Positions 7,899 through 15,449 of a stretch of 64,000 bases of DNA are shown here, in pieces. The translations under genes and the position numbers were made by a program. How positions within the stretch are numbered: the stretch's first letter is position 1; every line of letters starts with the position of its first letter. The stretch lies in NCBI RefSeq assembly GCF_904426505.1, contig NZ_CAJGBN010000008.1, positions 1 to 64,000 of the forward strand. The letters run 5' to 3'. Source of the stretch: Rubrivivax sp. A210. Its GTDB lineage: Bacteria > Pseudomonadota > Gammaproteobacteria > Burkholderiales > Burkholderiaceae_C. The notes beneath the pieces are model-generated. The model did not search any database, had not been told where the DNA came from, and was given only the letters and a program-made list of their open reading frames with translations.

Positions 7899-9011
7899 TC
7901 AGGCGGCCAGCAGGGGCCGTGCGGAGCGCGTCTGCCACTCGGCCTCGGGCGCGGCGTCGCCCAGGCACAACAGGCGGTCGGCCTCGCCGACGATGGCGCA
8001 GGCGAGGCGATGCTGTTGCTCGGGCGCCAGGGCTGCGCCATCGCACAGTGCTGTGGCGGCCTCGCGGATGGCGTCCAGGCTCTGGCGTTGCTCGCGCGCC
8101 AGCGCGGCGGTCAGCGCATTGCGCAGGGCCTGGGTCTCGGCCGCCTCGCGCAGCCGCGCCGCACCGTGCAGGGTGTCGGCGCGGTCCAGTGCCGCGGCCA
8201 TGCGGTCACACAGGTCCTGGGCATTGCCGCGGGCGCGCTCGTCGGCAAGCGCAGGGTCGGCGAACTGGACCAGGGCCGCGCCGAAGGCGGTCTGACGGCG
8301 CTGTATCGGCAGCAGCCAGCAGTCGCGCCCGGCATGCCGGGCCGTGCCCTTGCCCATCGGCAGTTGCTGGCGTGCGCATTGGCGCAGCAGTGCACGCTCT
8401 TCGTCGTCGGCGTTGCCGAACCAGATCTCGCGCGAGCCGGCCTCGCTTGCCGCTTCGGCGTAGAGCAGCAGGCCGACCGAGGCGCCGCCCAGCGAGGCCA
8501 GGGCCCCCTGCAGATGGGCGCCGCGGGCGCGCGGATCCTCGACTTCCTGCAGCGACTCGCCAAGCGCCCGCAGACGCTCGGACTGCTGGGCTTGCCGGCG
8601 CAGGCTGTCGGCCAGGCGGCGCAGATGCCCCATTGCCAGGCTCGCGGTCCAGATCATCGCCAGCATCAGGGCCAAGGTCAGGGCGTGGCGGGAGGGCGCC
8701 GCTGCAATCTGTTCGCGTGGTGCTACGAAGAGTTGGTCGAAGGCCAGCACGGCCAGGGTGCCGGCGACGACCGAAATCCGGGTCGGTTGCCAGTACGCCG
8801 CCAGCAGCAACGCAAACACGAAGGCCAGGACCTGGGTGCTGCGGTCGAACGGCCAGTCCAGGGCTGCCGCGGCCGACCAGGCCGCCAACCAGGCGACGGG
8901 CGCGATCCAGGGCCGCAGGCGCTGCAGCAGCCGGTGGCCGGGCCCGGACGGATCCAGGCCATCCAACGGATGGGGCAGGGTGGAGGCCGGCGGTGACGGG
9001 TGCTTGGACAT
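7899..9011 (-). CDS. KdpD-like membrane pseudokinase lacking phospho-His and ATPase domain
   Basis: A 370-aa protein matching the middle of KdpD. Four membrane helices of DUF4118 type (about 36-130, including AGTLAVLAFDQLFVAPRE) are followed by a linker helix and a GAF-like domain (about 140-260). A DHp-like helical hairpin (about 290-350) ends the protein. By hand alignment to KdpD (SHDLRTPL), the phospho-accepting His position reads Arg306 (AREQRQSL). The chain ends just after the hairpin (EADRLLCLGD), so no N, G1, F or G2 box of the HATPase exists. The N-terminal Usp/KdpD domain is absent too, and no kdpFABC lies nearby. It probably senses something at the membrane and signals by binding a partner. 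It follows the small PEP-CTERM-like gene by 77 nt on the same strand. Confidence 0.75.
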   Translation of the reverse strand: MSKHPSPPASTLPHPLDGLDPSGPGHRLLQRLRPWIAPVAWLAAWSAAAALDWPFDRSTQVLAFVFALLLAAYWQPTRISVVAGTLAVLAFDQLFVAPREQIAAAPSRHALTLALMLAMIWTASLAMGHLRRLADSLRRQAQQSERLRALGESLQEVEDPRARGAHLQGALASLGGASVGLLLYAEAASEAGSREIWFGNADDEERALLRQCARQQLPMGKGTARHAGRDCWLLPIQRRQTAFGAALVQFADPALADERARGNAQDLCDRMAAALDRADTLHGAARLREAAETQALRNALTAALAREQRQSLDAIREAATALCDGAALAPEQQHRLACAIVGEADRLLCLGDAAPEAEWQTRSARPLLAA

Positions 9012-9088
9012 CGGATGGGTTGTTCTTGAGGCAGGGTGCAGGCTGGGGTGGCTGGCAGGGAGCCGGCCTCAGCGTGCGCCGCAGGCTG

Positions 9089-9325
9089 TCAGCGTTCGAA
9101 TCGGCGCGCGCCCAGCAGCACCGCGACCCCCATCAAGGCCAGGGCCGATGACGGTGCGTCGGGTGCGGCCGGCAGATGCGACGCTTCGGCGGCGGGTTCG
9201 GCCTGGCTCACGGCGGGCGAAACGGCCGCCGCCGGCGCTGGCGCTGGCGCCGAGGCAGCCTGGGCGCAGCCGATGGACAGGGCTGTCAAGGCGGTGCAGC
9301 AGGAGAGGCGGATGACGCTGTTCAT
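9089..9325 (-). CDS. Small exported protein with degenerate PEP-CTERM-like tail
   Basis: A 78-aa protein with a signal peptide (MNSVIRLSCCTALTALSIGC, then AQAASA), an Ala/Pro/Glu-rich low-complexity middle and a C-terminal sorting-like tail. The tail consists of APDAPSSALALMGV, a hydrophobic stretch and the basic end ARRFER. This is the order used by PEP-CTERM proteins (Pro-Glu-Pro, helix, Arg-rich end), but here the PEP box is degenerate. Cys20 could alternatively be a weak lipobox. I chose the ATG at 9325 because it starts the signal peptide. A good sigma-54 promoter lies 43 bases upstream. Function unknown; it could be a small surface or membrane-anchored signal protein read with the pseudokinase. 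Confidence 0.65.
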   Translation of the reverse strand: MNSVIRLSCCTALTALSIGCAQAASAPAPAPAAAVSPAVSQAEPAAEASHLPAAPDAPSSALALMGVAVLLGARRFER

Positions 9326-9367
9326 GGGATTTCGGCGGGCGGATTCCTGAGGGGCTGTCCAAGCAAA

Positions 9368-9383
9368 TGCAAGAGCCGGACCA
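9368..9383 (-). promoter_or_regulatory. Sigma-54 (-24/-12) promoter for the small PEP-CTERM-like gene
   Basis: Minus-strand TGGTCCGGCTCTTGCA matches the RpoN consensus TGGCACG-N4-TTGCW in the GG and GC dinucleotides, their 12-base spacing and most flanking positions. Transcription would start near 9357, giving a leader of about 30 nt before the ATG at 9325. An NtrC-family activator gene lies divergently next door. Confidence 0.65.
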
Positions 9384-9507
9384 GACCCAGGTCCGACCGC
9401 CGCGGCAGCCCCTGACACCGGGCTGTCACAGGCGCAACGGCGCACGCCCAGCGGTCCGGGGCCTGCGCCCGCCAGCGCCGGTTTGGTGGAATTGACCCGC
9501 GGACCTG

Positions 9508-9520
9508 GGGCAAATTGCCC
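9508..9520. promoter_or_regulatory. Perfect palindrome GGGCAAATTGCCC, possible operator
   Basis: A 13-base palindrome with a central A in the 348-base divergent region between the small PEP-CTERM-like gene and the histidine kinase. It lies about 125-150 bases upstream of the sigma-54 element, a usual distance for an enhancer-binding-protein site, and 154 bases before the kinase ATG. It is AT-richer than its surroundings. Which protein binds it is not known. Confidence 0.4.
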
Positions 9521-9544
9521 AATAGTTCGCACCACCGGGAGTCC

Positions 9545-9568
9545 GGCCTGCGGCCCGACCCGCAGGCC
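9545..9568. repeat. Perfect 9-bp stem, 6-base loop inverted repeat before kinase gene
   Basis: GGCCTGCGG and its exact reverse complement CCGCAGGCC are separated by CCCGAC. No T-tract follows on either strand, so it is not an obvious intrinsic terminator. It may be a 5'-leader hairpin of the kinase mRNA or a second protein site. The rest of the 9326-9673 gap shows no further gene or clear -35/-10 promoter. Confidence 0.45.
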
Positions 9569-9673
9569 AGCGGCTAACCTCGGCCGGCCCTGTCACGCCC
9601 CCTTGCCGTTGTGCCCTGACGGCTGCGGCGGCGAGTCCGGCGCTTCCCCCAGAACTCCCTTGCCGCCCCATCC

Positions 9674-11029
9674 ATGAGTCGAACACCCCGAGCCGCCCCT
9701 CTACGCCTGCTGCGCTGGTTCGCCGGGCTCGGTGGTGCGGTGATCGCGCTCATCGGCCTGGCCAATGCGTGGGTGATCTCGAGCTTCCTGACCTGGCAGC
9801 TGCTCGAGCGCGAGGCGGCGGTGTCGGCCGAGTTCGTGCAGAACATTCTCTCGTCCGACGGCTCGCTGGGCTATCTGGTCGACCAGAACTCGGATCAGTT
9901 GCGCGAGCGCTTCCTCGGCTCGGTGCTGCACCTCACCAATCTGAAGGGCGTGCTGCGCGCCAACGTCTACGGCGTCGACCGCCGCGTGCTGTGGTCCAGC
10001 GATGCCCAGCTGATCGGCAAGCGCTTTGGCGAGAACGACGAGCTCGACCGCGCGATGGCGGGCGAGCTGGTCGTCGAAGGTGGCCGCCTCAAGGACGACG
10101 ACCTGAGCAAGCGCGAACACGAGGGCCTGTCGCCCGCGGCGGCCTTCTTTGTCGAGACCTACATCCCGGTGCAACTGCCCGGCGGCGCGAACGTCGATGG
10201 CGTCGTCGAGCTCTACAAGGCGCCGCAGGCCCTGACCGCGGCCATCCACGAGGGGCAACGCTGGGTTGCGATGTCGGCGACGGCCGGGGCGCTGGTGCTC
10301 TATCTCAGCCTGTTCTGGCTGGTGCGGCGGGCCGACCACACGCTGCGCCGCCAGCACGAGCAGTTGCGTGACGCCGAGACCATGGCTGCAATGGCCGAGC
10401 TGGCGGCCTCGGTGGCGCACAACATCCGCAATCCGCTGGCCTCGATACGCTCGTCGGCCGAGCTGAGCCTGGACGCACCGGGCGAGCAAAGCAGCGAGCA
10501 CGCCGCCGACATCCTGATCCAGGTCGACCGCATCTCGACCCGCATCAACGAACTGCTGCGGCTGTCGAGCACGGGCGAGGGCAATGTACGTCTGGTCGAC
10601 GTGGCCGACCTGCTGCGCGACTGCGTGGCCGATCACCAGAGCACCTTCCAGCAGCGGCGTCAGGTGCTGGTGTTCGAGAACGCGGCCTCCCAGACCCACG
10701 CCAGCACCGACCCGCAACTGCTCAAGCAGGTGCTGCAAAGCCTGCTGTCCAACGCCTCCGAGGCGATGGGCAGCGACAAGGCCTGCCAGGTGGTGTTGCT
10801 GGGCGAGGCGCCCGGGCCACTGCTGATCGAGGTGCGCGACGCCGGCCCGGGGCTGGAGCCGGCCCAGGTGGAAAAGATCTTCCGCCCCTTCTTCACCACC
10901 AAGCCCCAGGGCCTGGGCCTGGGCCTGACCCTGGCCCGGCGCATCGTTGACCGCCTGGGCGGCAGTCTGGGCCTGGACAGCCGGCCCGGCGAGGGCACCA
11001 CCGTGCGCATCAAACTGCCCCGATCCTGA
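9674..11029 (+). CDS. Membrane sensor histidine kinase of NtrB/PrsK-like type
   Basis: A 451-aa inner-membrane kinase. Membrane helices at about 19-41 and 198-217 flank a periplasmic sensor domain of about 155 residues. The dimerisation helix carries the phospho-acceptor His249 in SVAHNIRNPLASI. The ATPase domain has the N box LLSNASEAM (357-365), G1 box DAGPGLEP (389-396), F box FRPFFTT and G2 box GLGLGLTLA. The HNIRNPL form of the H box is common among kinases paired with NtrC-type regulators. The partner gene starts 3 bases after the stop. The ligand is unknown; no PAS or GAF domain is visible. Confidence 0.9.
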   Translation: MSRTPRAAPLRLLRWFAGLGGAVIALIGLANAWVISSFLTWQLLEREAAVSAEFVQNILSSDGSLGYLVDQNSDQLRERFLGSVLHLTNLKGVLRANVYGVDRRVLWSSDAQLIGKRFGENDELDRAMAGELVVEGGRLKDDDLSKREHEGLSPAAAFFVETYIPVQLPGGANVDGVVELYKAPQALTAAIHEGQRWVAMSATAGALVLYLSLFWLVRRADHTLRRQHEQLRDAETMAAMAELAASVAHNIRNPLASIRSSAELSLDAPGEQSSEHAADILIQVDRISTRINELLRLSSTGEGNVRLVDVADLLRDCVADHQSTFQQRRQVLVFENAASQTHASTDPQLLKQVLQSLLSNASEAMGSDKACQVVLLGEAPGPLLIEVRDAGPGLEPAQVEKIFRPFFTTKPQGLGLGLTLARRIVDRLGGSLGLDSRPGEGTTVRIKLPRS

Positions 11030-11032
11030 ACC

Positions 11033-12418
11033 ATGACTCACATCCTGATCGTCGACGACGAGGCCACCTTCGCGCGCAATGCCGCGCTCTATCTGGCACG
11101 CACCGGCAATGAAGTCGCCGTGGCCGGAACGGCCGCCGAAGGGCGGGCGCTCTATGCCGAGAAGCCGCCGGACATCGTGGTGCTGGACTACCGGCTGCCC
11201 GACGCCACCGGCCTGGAGATGATCGAGTTCATCCGCAACACCGACAAGACCGTGCCCATCGTGCTGATCACCGGGCACGGCAGCATCGAGCTGGCGGTGG
11301 AGGCGATGAAGGCCGGCGCCAATGACCTGCTGACCAAGCCGGTCTCGCTGGCCGAACTGCGCAGCCGCGTCGAACTGCTGGCGCAGCGCCAGCGCGAGTC
11401 CAGCCGCCTCAACTACTTCGAGTCGCGCGAGCGCGAGGCCAGCCACGAGATCCTGGGCAACTCGCCCGAGATGCAGGCCCTGCTGCAGCGCATCGACCGC
11501 ATCGCCTCGATCGACGGCGGCGGCCAGGGCATGCTGCCGCCCATCCTGATCACCGGCGAGACCGGCACCGGCAAGGAACTGGTGGCGCGGGCCTGCCATT
11601 ACCGCAGCGCGCGGCGGCAGCGTCCCTTCATCGAGATCAATTGCGCCGCCCTGCCGGCCACGCTGTTGGAGACCGAGCTCTTCGGCCACGAACGCGGTGC
11701 GTTCACCGATGCCAAGCAGCGCAAGCTGGGCCTGCTCGAGGCCGCCGACGGCGGCACGCTCTTCCTCGACGAGATCGGCGACATGGACCTGGCGCTGCAG
11801 GCCAAGCTGCTGAAGATCATCGAGGACGGGCGCTTCCGCCGCATCGGCTCGGTGCAGGAGCAGCAGGTCCAGGTCCGCATCGTCGCGGCCACCAACCAGG
11901 ATCTCGAGGCCCGCGTCGCACAGGGCGTGTTCCGCGCCGACCTCTATTTCCGCCTGCGCGTGCTGCAGCTGATGGTGCCGCCGCTGCGCCAGCGCGCCGG
12001 CGACGCCTTGCTGTTGGCACGCCATTTCTGCCAGACCTTCGCCCAGCGCTACCGCCGCGAGGGCACGCGCCTGGGCGCCGCCGCCGAGGCGGCCATTGCC
12101 CGCCACGGCTGGCCTGGCAATGTGCGCGAGTTGCGCAACCTGATCGAGCAGGCAGTGATGCTGGCGGCCGCCAACGAGATCGTGCCGGCCGAGCTGATGC
12201 TGCCCGACGGCGGTGTTCCGGCCGCTCTGTCTGTGCCAGTCGAGGATGGCGGCAATGGCGGGGGCGGGAGCGGCTCGTCGCTGGACCGTGTCGAGCGCGA
12301 GATGCTGGTCAACGCCATGCGCGAGGCACAGCAGAACGTCTCACGCGCGGCGCGACAGCTCGGCATCAGCCGCGACACCTTGCGCTACCGGCTCGAGAAG
12401 CACGGCCTGCGCGTCTGA
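11033..12418 (+). CDS. NtrC-family sigma-54-dependent response regulator
   Basis: A 461-aa transcription activator in three parts. The receiver domain has acidic DDE at 8-10, phospho-Asp52 in VVLDYRLPD and the Lys of TKPV at 102. The sigma-54 AAA+ domain has Walker A GETGTGKE (175-182), the sigma-54 contact loop GAFTDA (222-227) and Walker B LFLDEIGD (243-250). The Fis-type helix-turn-helix at the C-terminus reads ARQLGISRDTLRYRLEKHG. It should activate sigma-54 promoters after phosphorylation by the adjacent kinase. Two good sigma-54 sites in this window, both before PEP-CTERM-type genes, are candidate targets. Its receiver does not look like the PEP-CTERM-box regulator PrsR, so I give no symbol. 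Confidence 0.93.
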   Translation: MTHILIVDDEATFARNAALYLARTGNEVAVAGTAAEGRALYAEKPPDIVVLDYRLPDATGLEMIEFIRNTDKTVPIVLITGHGSIELAVEAMKAGANDLLTKPVSLAELRSRVELLAQRQRESSRLNYFESREREASHEILGNSPEMQALLQRIDRIASIDGGGQGMLPPILITGETGTGKELVARACHYRSARRQRPFIEINCAALPATLLETELFGHERGAFTDAKQRKLGLLEAADGGTLFLDEIGDMDLALQAKLLKIIEDGRFRRIGSVQEQQVQVRIVAATNQDLEARVAQGVFRADLYFRLRVLQLMVPPLRQRAGDALLLARHFCQTFAQRYRREGTRLGAAAEAAIARHGWPGNVRELRNLIEQAVMLAAANEIVPAELMLPDGGVPAALSVPVEDGGNGGGGSGSSLDRVEREMLVNAMREAQQNVSRAARQLGISRDTLRYRLEKHGLRV

Positions 12419-12421
12419 GCC

Positions 12422-14203
12422 TCAGGCCTGCAGGACATAGTCGCCCGGCGCCGGGCCCAGCGGCGGGTAGGCGGCACTGCCCAGCATGCGCGGCGCCTTG
12501 ACGCGCGCCCCGCTGCGCGGCGCCAGCCAGGCACCCCAGTGCGGCCACCACGAGCCGGATCGGCGCTCGGCGCCGGCCAGCCAGGCCTCGGGCGCGGGCG
12601 GCAGCGCCTGCCCGGTGAAGTGCTCGGTGCGCGGCAGCCGCGGCGGGCGCAGGATGCTTTGCACATGGCCGCTGTTGCTGAGCACGAAGCTGTGGCTGCC
12701 GCGGAAATGCCGCGCCGCGCGGTAGACACCCTGCCAGGGCATCAGGTAGTCCTCGCTGCCGGCGACGAAATAGCCGTCCACCTGCAGGCGGCGGAAGTCG
12801 ATGGCGCAGCCGCCGATGCTCAGCGCGCCGGGGCATTCGAAGACCCGGCGGTCGACCATGTCGACGAAATCGCGGTGCAGCGCGGCGGGCAGGCGGGTGG
12901 AATCGTTGTCCCAATGCAGCACGTCCAGCGGCGGCGGCTGGCGCCCCATCAGGTAGTTGTTGACCCAGTAGTTCCAGACCAGGTCGTTCGGGCGCAGCCA
13001 GGCGAACAACCGCGCCAGTTCGGCGCCGTCCATGCTGCCGCGCTGGGCCGACCAGGCCACGCTGGCGCGCATGGTGTCGCGCGAGGCCAGGCTTTCGAGC
13101 ACCGAGCCATTGCCGGCCAGCGGCGCTGTCACCAGCATCGAGTGGTGGGCCACCGGGCGCTGGCGCTGCATCGCCAGCAGGCCCATGGCGGCGATGGCGG
13201 TGAGGCCGCCGGCGCAGGCGCTGATCAGGCCCAGCGTGGCCGAGCGCGTGATCGAGCGCACCACCTCCACCGCCTGCAGCGTGGCCTGCACATAGGCGGT
13301 CAAGCCGGCGTCGCGCAGCGCCGCGTCGGGGTTGCGCCAGCTGATGGTGAAGACCTGGAAGCCCTGTGCGAGAAGCCAGCCGAAGACGCTGTTCTCGGGC
13401 CGCAGGTCGAAGACATAGAACTTGTTGATCTGTGGCGGCACCATCAGCAGCGGCCTGCGGTGTACGGTGGCCGCGGCCGGCGCGTACTGCAGCAACTCGA
13501 ACAGCGGATGGCGGTAGACCACGGCGCCGGGCGTGGTGGCGAGGTCGATGCCCACCTTGAAGGCATCGGGCCTGATCTGCTGCGGCATGCCGCCGTGGTG
13601 TACGGCGTCGTGCGCCCAGGCCTTGAGGCCCTGCACCGCGCTCGCGCCCACGGTGACCTCGGCGCGCTTGAGCGCCGCGGGGTTGAGCGGCAGATTCGAG
13701 GGTGCCAGCGCCGCCACCAGCTGATCCAGCACGAACTGCACGCGCTTGCGGTCTTCGCAGCCGAAGTGCTGGCCGGCCGCCCAGGCGCCCAGGGTCTGCT
13801 GCCAGGCCAGGTAGACCTGCACCAGCATGCGGTGGACCGGGCTGGTGCGCCACAGCGGATCCTTGAAGCGGCGGTCGGCCGGGTCGGGCTCGAGCTCGCT
13901 TTCCTGGCGCGCCGCCTGCAGCACCAGGGCGGCGAAGCGCGCGTAATGCTGCGACAGCGATTGCGGATCGTCGAGCACGCGCGCCAGCATCAGGCGCAGC
14001 GTGTGCAGCAGGCCGGAGCTGGACAGGCCGCTTTCCGCGGCCGTGGCGGCCTCATCGGCGGTGTCGCCGGCCCCGACCGGGCCGAAGTGTTCGTCACGCA
14101 GCCAGTCGACGAAGCCGGCCACTTCGCCCAGCAGGCGCTGCAGGCGTTCGGCGCCGGGTTCGCGTGCCTGGGCGTCTTGCGGCGCCGCTGCCGACGCGTC
14201 CAT
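12422..14203 (-). CDS. phaC: Poly(3-hydroxyalkanoate) synthase, class II-like
   Basis: A 593-aa polymerase that joins (R)-3-hydroxyacyl-CoA into PHA at the granule surface. The alpha/beta hydrolase core has the nucleophile Cys330 in SACAGG (the usual lipase-box-like Gly before it is Ser), Asp485 in AGSEDYLMPW and His513 in SNSGHVQS. Many blocks match Pseudomonas class II enzymes more than Cupriavidus class I as I recall them: PPQINKFYVFDL, FAWLRPNDLVWNYWVNNYL, SWWPHWGAWL and the C-terminal PGDYV. Class II enzymes usually prefer medium-chain monomers; here that is an inference. The Ala/Glu-rich N-terminus (1-60) is unlike both. It is the last gene of a five-gene operon with no phaA, phaB or phaZ. 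Confidence 0.9.
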   Translation of the reverse strand: MDASAAAPQDAQAREPGAERLQRLLGEVAGFVDWLRDEHFGPVGAGDTADEAATAAESGLSSSGLLHTLRLMLARVLDDPQSLSQHYARFAALVLQAARQESELEPDPADRRFKDPLWRTSPVHRMLVQVYLAWQQTLGAWAAGQHFGCEDRKRVQFVLDQLVAALAPSNLPLNPAALKRAEVTVGASAVQGLKAWAHDAVHHGGMPQQIRPDAFKVGIDLATTPGAVVYRHPLFELLQYAPAAATVHRRPLLMVPPQINKFYVFDLRPENSVFGWLLAQGFQVFTISWRNPDAALRDAGLTAYVQATLQAVEVVRSITRSATLGLISACAGGLTAIAAMGLLAMQRQRPVAHHSMLVTAPLAGNGSVLESLASRDTMRASVAWSAQRGSMDGAELARLFAWLRPNDLVWNYWVNNYLMGRQPPPLDVLHWDNDSTRLPAALHRDFVDMVDRRVFECPGALSIGGCAIDFRRLQVDGYFVAGSEDYLMPWQGVYRAARHFRGSHSFVLSNSGHVQSILRPPRLPRTEHFTGQALPPAPEAWLAGAERRSGSWWPHWGAWLAPRSGARVKAPRMLGSAAYPPLGPAPGDYVLQA

Positions 14204-14226
14204 CGCGCCCTGGGGCCGCGCCGCGT

Positions 14227-14787
14227 TCAGCGTTTGGCGCGCGCCGTGCGCGGGGCGCTGGTTGATGCCTCGGGCGCCTCGGGTGCGTCGGTGGCCGTCG
14301 ATGGCGGCGCGGCGTCCGGTGCGCCACCCCCTTCGGCGGCCAGGCGGCGCACGATGAAGGGCACGCCCTGGGCCGCCAGGCCTGGGGCGACCACGGTGCC
14401 GGGGTGGTCGCGCTCGGCCTCGAGCTTGTCGTCGATGGGCACGACGATGCGCACGATGGTGCCCTTGCCGGCATCCAGCGAGAAACGCGCCGGGTCGAGC
14501 CGCACACGCTCGTCGCCGAGTTCGCCCTGCACCAGCAGATGAACCTGGATGGGCTTGTCGCCGGGGTTGTTGATGGCGAAGGCGGCGTTGGCAAGGTCGC
14601 CGCTGCGGCCGGCGATGAGCAACGGCGCCCGCGCCGGAGCCGTGGCCGGCGGCGGTGCCGGCGCGTCGTCGCGCGTGAGCACCTCGCCGGCGTCCTTGAG
14701 GTAGTCCTTGGACAGGTGCAGCAGGGTTGAGGTGTAGCGCAGGTTCAGCTCCACCGCGCCCTTGAGCAGGTCGGTCACCCGGCTCAT
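14227..14787 (-). CDS. Unknown protein: amphipathic helix plus Ig-like domain (phaC operon)
   Basis: A 186-aa protein I do not recognise. Residues 1-40 form an amphipathic helix (VTDLLKGAVELNLRYTSTLL) of the sort found in phasins. Residues about 55-150 look like a beta-sandwich (AAFAINNPGDKPIQVHLLV, then IVRIVVPID). The last 35 residues are a disordered Ala/Pro/Thr tail ending in basic residues. There is no signal peptide. Its ATG overlaps the stop of the upstream gene, and phaC begins 23 nt after its stop. A PHA-granule surface protein is plausible from context and the helix, but this is inference only. Confidence 0.6.
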   Translation of the reverse strand: MSRVTDLLKGAVELNLRYTSTLLHLSKDYLKDAGEVLTRDDAPAPPPATAPARAPLLIAGRSGDLANAAFAINNPGDKPIQVHLLVQGELGDERVRLDPARFSLDAGKGTIVRIVVPIDDKLEAERDHPGTVVAPGLAAQGVPFIVRRLAAEGGGAPDAAPPSTATDAPEAPEASTSAPRTARAKR

Positions 14788-15449
14788 TTGACGACCCCCA
14801 CGGCGACGCCGCCGGGCACGCGCGCCGGTGCACCGGGGCAGGGCCGCGCGATGTAGAAATGGTCATACCAATGCAGCACGTAGTCGGGCTTGTCGTCGAC
14901 GATGACCTCGTGGCAGCAGGGCTTGCTCTTGGCCACTTCGTCGATGCTCCAGCGCAGGTAGTGGTTGCGGCAGCCGCGCACCCAGATCAGGGCTTCGTGG
15001 TCTATGCAGCGGCAGTCTTCTGCGCCCTTGTTGTCGCGCGGCACGCTGAAGGTGGCGGTGACGGCGATGCGCTCCTTCGGTCCCAGCACCGCACCGGCCT
15101 GCGAGAAGCTCACGTTGGCGGCCGACTTGCCACTGGCCACGAACTGGTAGCTGTGCGGCCGGAAATCGTGGTTGGTGACGACCAGGCAGACCGTGCCCTT
15201 GTCGCCGGGTGCCAGCTGGCAGCTGATCTCGCCCAGCGGCAGCGGCATCCAGCAGGGTTCGGGGATCTCGCAGCCGCAGCCGCCCTTGGGCAGTCGCATC
15301 GCACCGGCCCGGTCCATGGCCGCGCTGCCGGCGCTGCCAAGCAGGCGCACCAGTTCCTTGCCCAGCAGCAGCTGCGCATGGAAGAGCGACCTGATGCCGT
15401 CCTCGATGCCGCTGTCGGTGCAGCCATTGCCCGTCTTGCAGTCCTTCAT
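14784..15449 (-). CDS. Unknown cysteine-rich protein with Ig-like domain (phaC operon)
   Basis: A 221-aa protein of unknown function. It has about 14 cysteines, several in pairs or CxC spacing (near residues 4, 10, 58-60, 66, 78, 92, 145-147, 158 and 176-177). An N-terminal hydrophobic/amphipathic helix (about 18-42, IRSLFHAQLLLGKELVRLLG) parallels that of the next gene. The middle (about 75-140) reads as a beta-sandwich with GDKGTVCLVVTNHDFRPHSY. No signal peptide is visible, so the cysteines are more likely metal-binding than disulfide-forming if it stays cytoplasmic. Overlaps of 4 nt on both sides show translational coupling. Confidence 0.6.
   Translation of the reverse strand: MKDCKTGNGCTDSGIEDGIRSLFHAQLLLGKELVRLLGSAGSAAMDRAGAMRLPKGGCGCEIPEPCWMPLPLGEISCQLAPGDKGTVCLVVTNHDFRPHSYQFVASGKSAANVSFSQAGAVLGPKERIAVTATFSVPRDNKGAEDCRCIDHEALIWVRGCRNHYLRWSIDEVAKSKPCCHEVIVDDKPDYVLHWYDHFYIARPCPGAPARVPGGVAVGVVK

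Noticed and set aside
7899..9011. A potassium-sensing kdp locus
   Set aside because: No kdpFABC or kdpE is nearby, and the N-terminal KdpD/Usp domain and ATPase domain are missing.
9508..9520. GGGCAAATTGCCC as a sigma-54 promoter
   Set aside because: It looks like TGGGGCAAATTGCC, but the GG-to-GC distance is ten rather than twelve bases. I keep it only as a palindrome.
11033..12418. Naming the regulator PrsR and the kinase PrsK of the exosortase system
   Set aside because: The receiver sequence and the kinase length and domain layout do not look like those proteins, and no exosortase gene is in the window. Only a generic NtrC-type pair is supported.
14203..14866. Longer N-terminal extension of phaC upstream of 14203
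   Set aside because: The open frame continues but would overlap the whole upstream gene, and its translation is Arg/Gly-rich noise. The ATG at 14203 gives a normal length.
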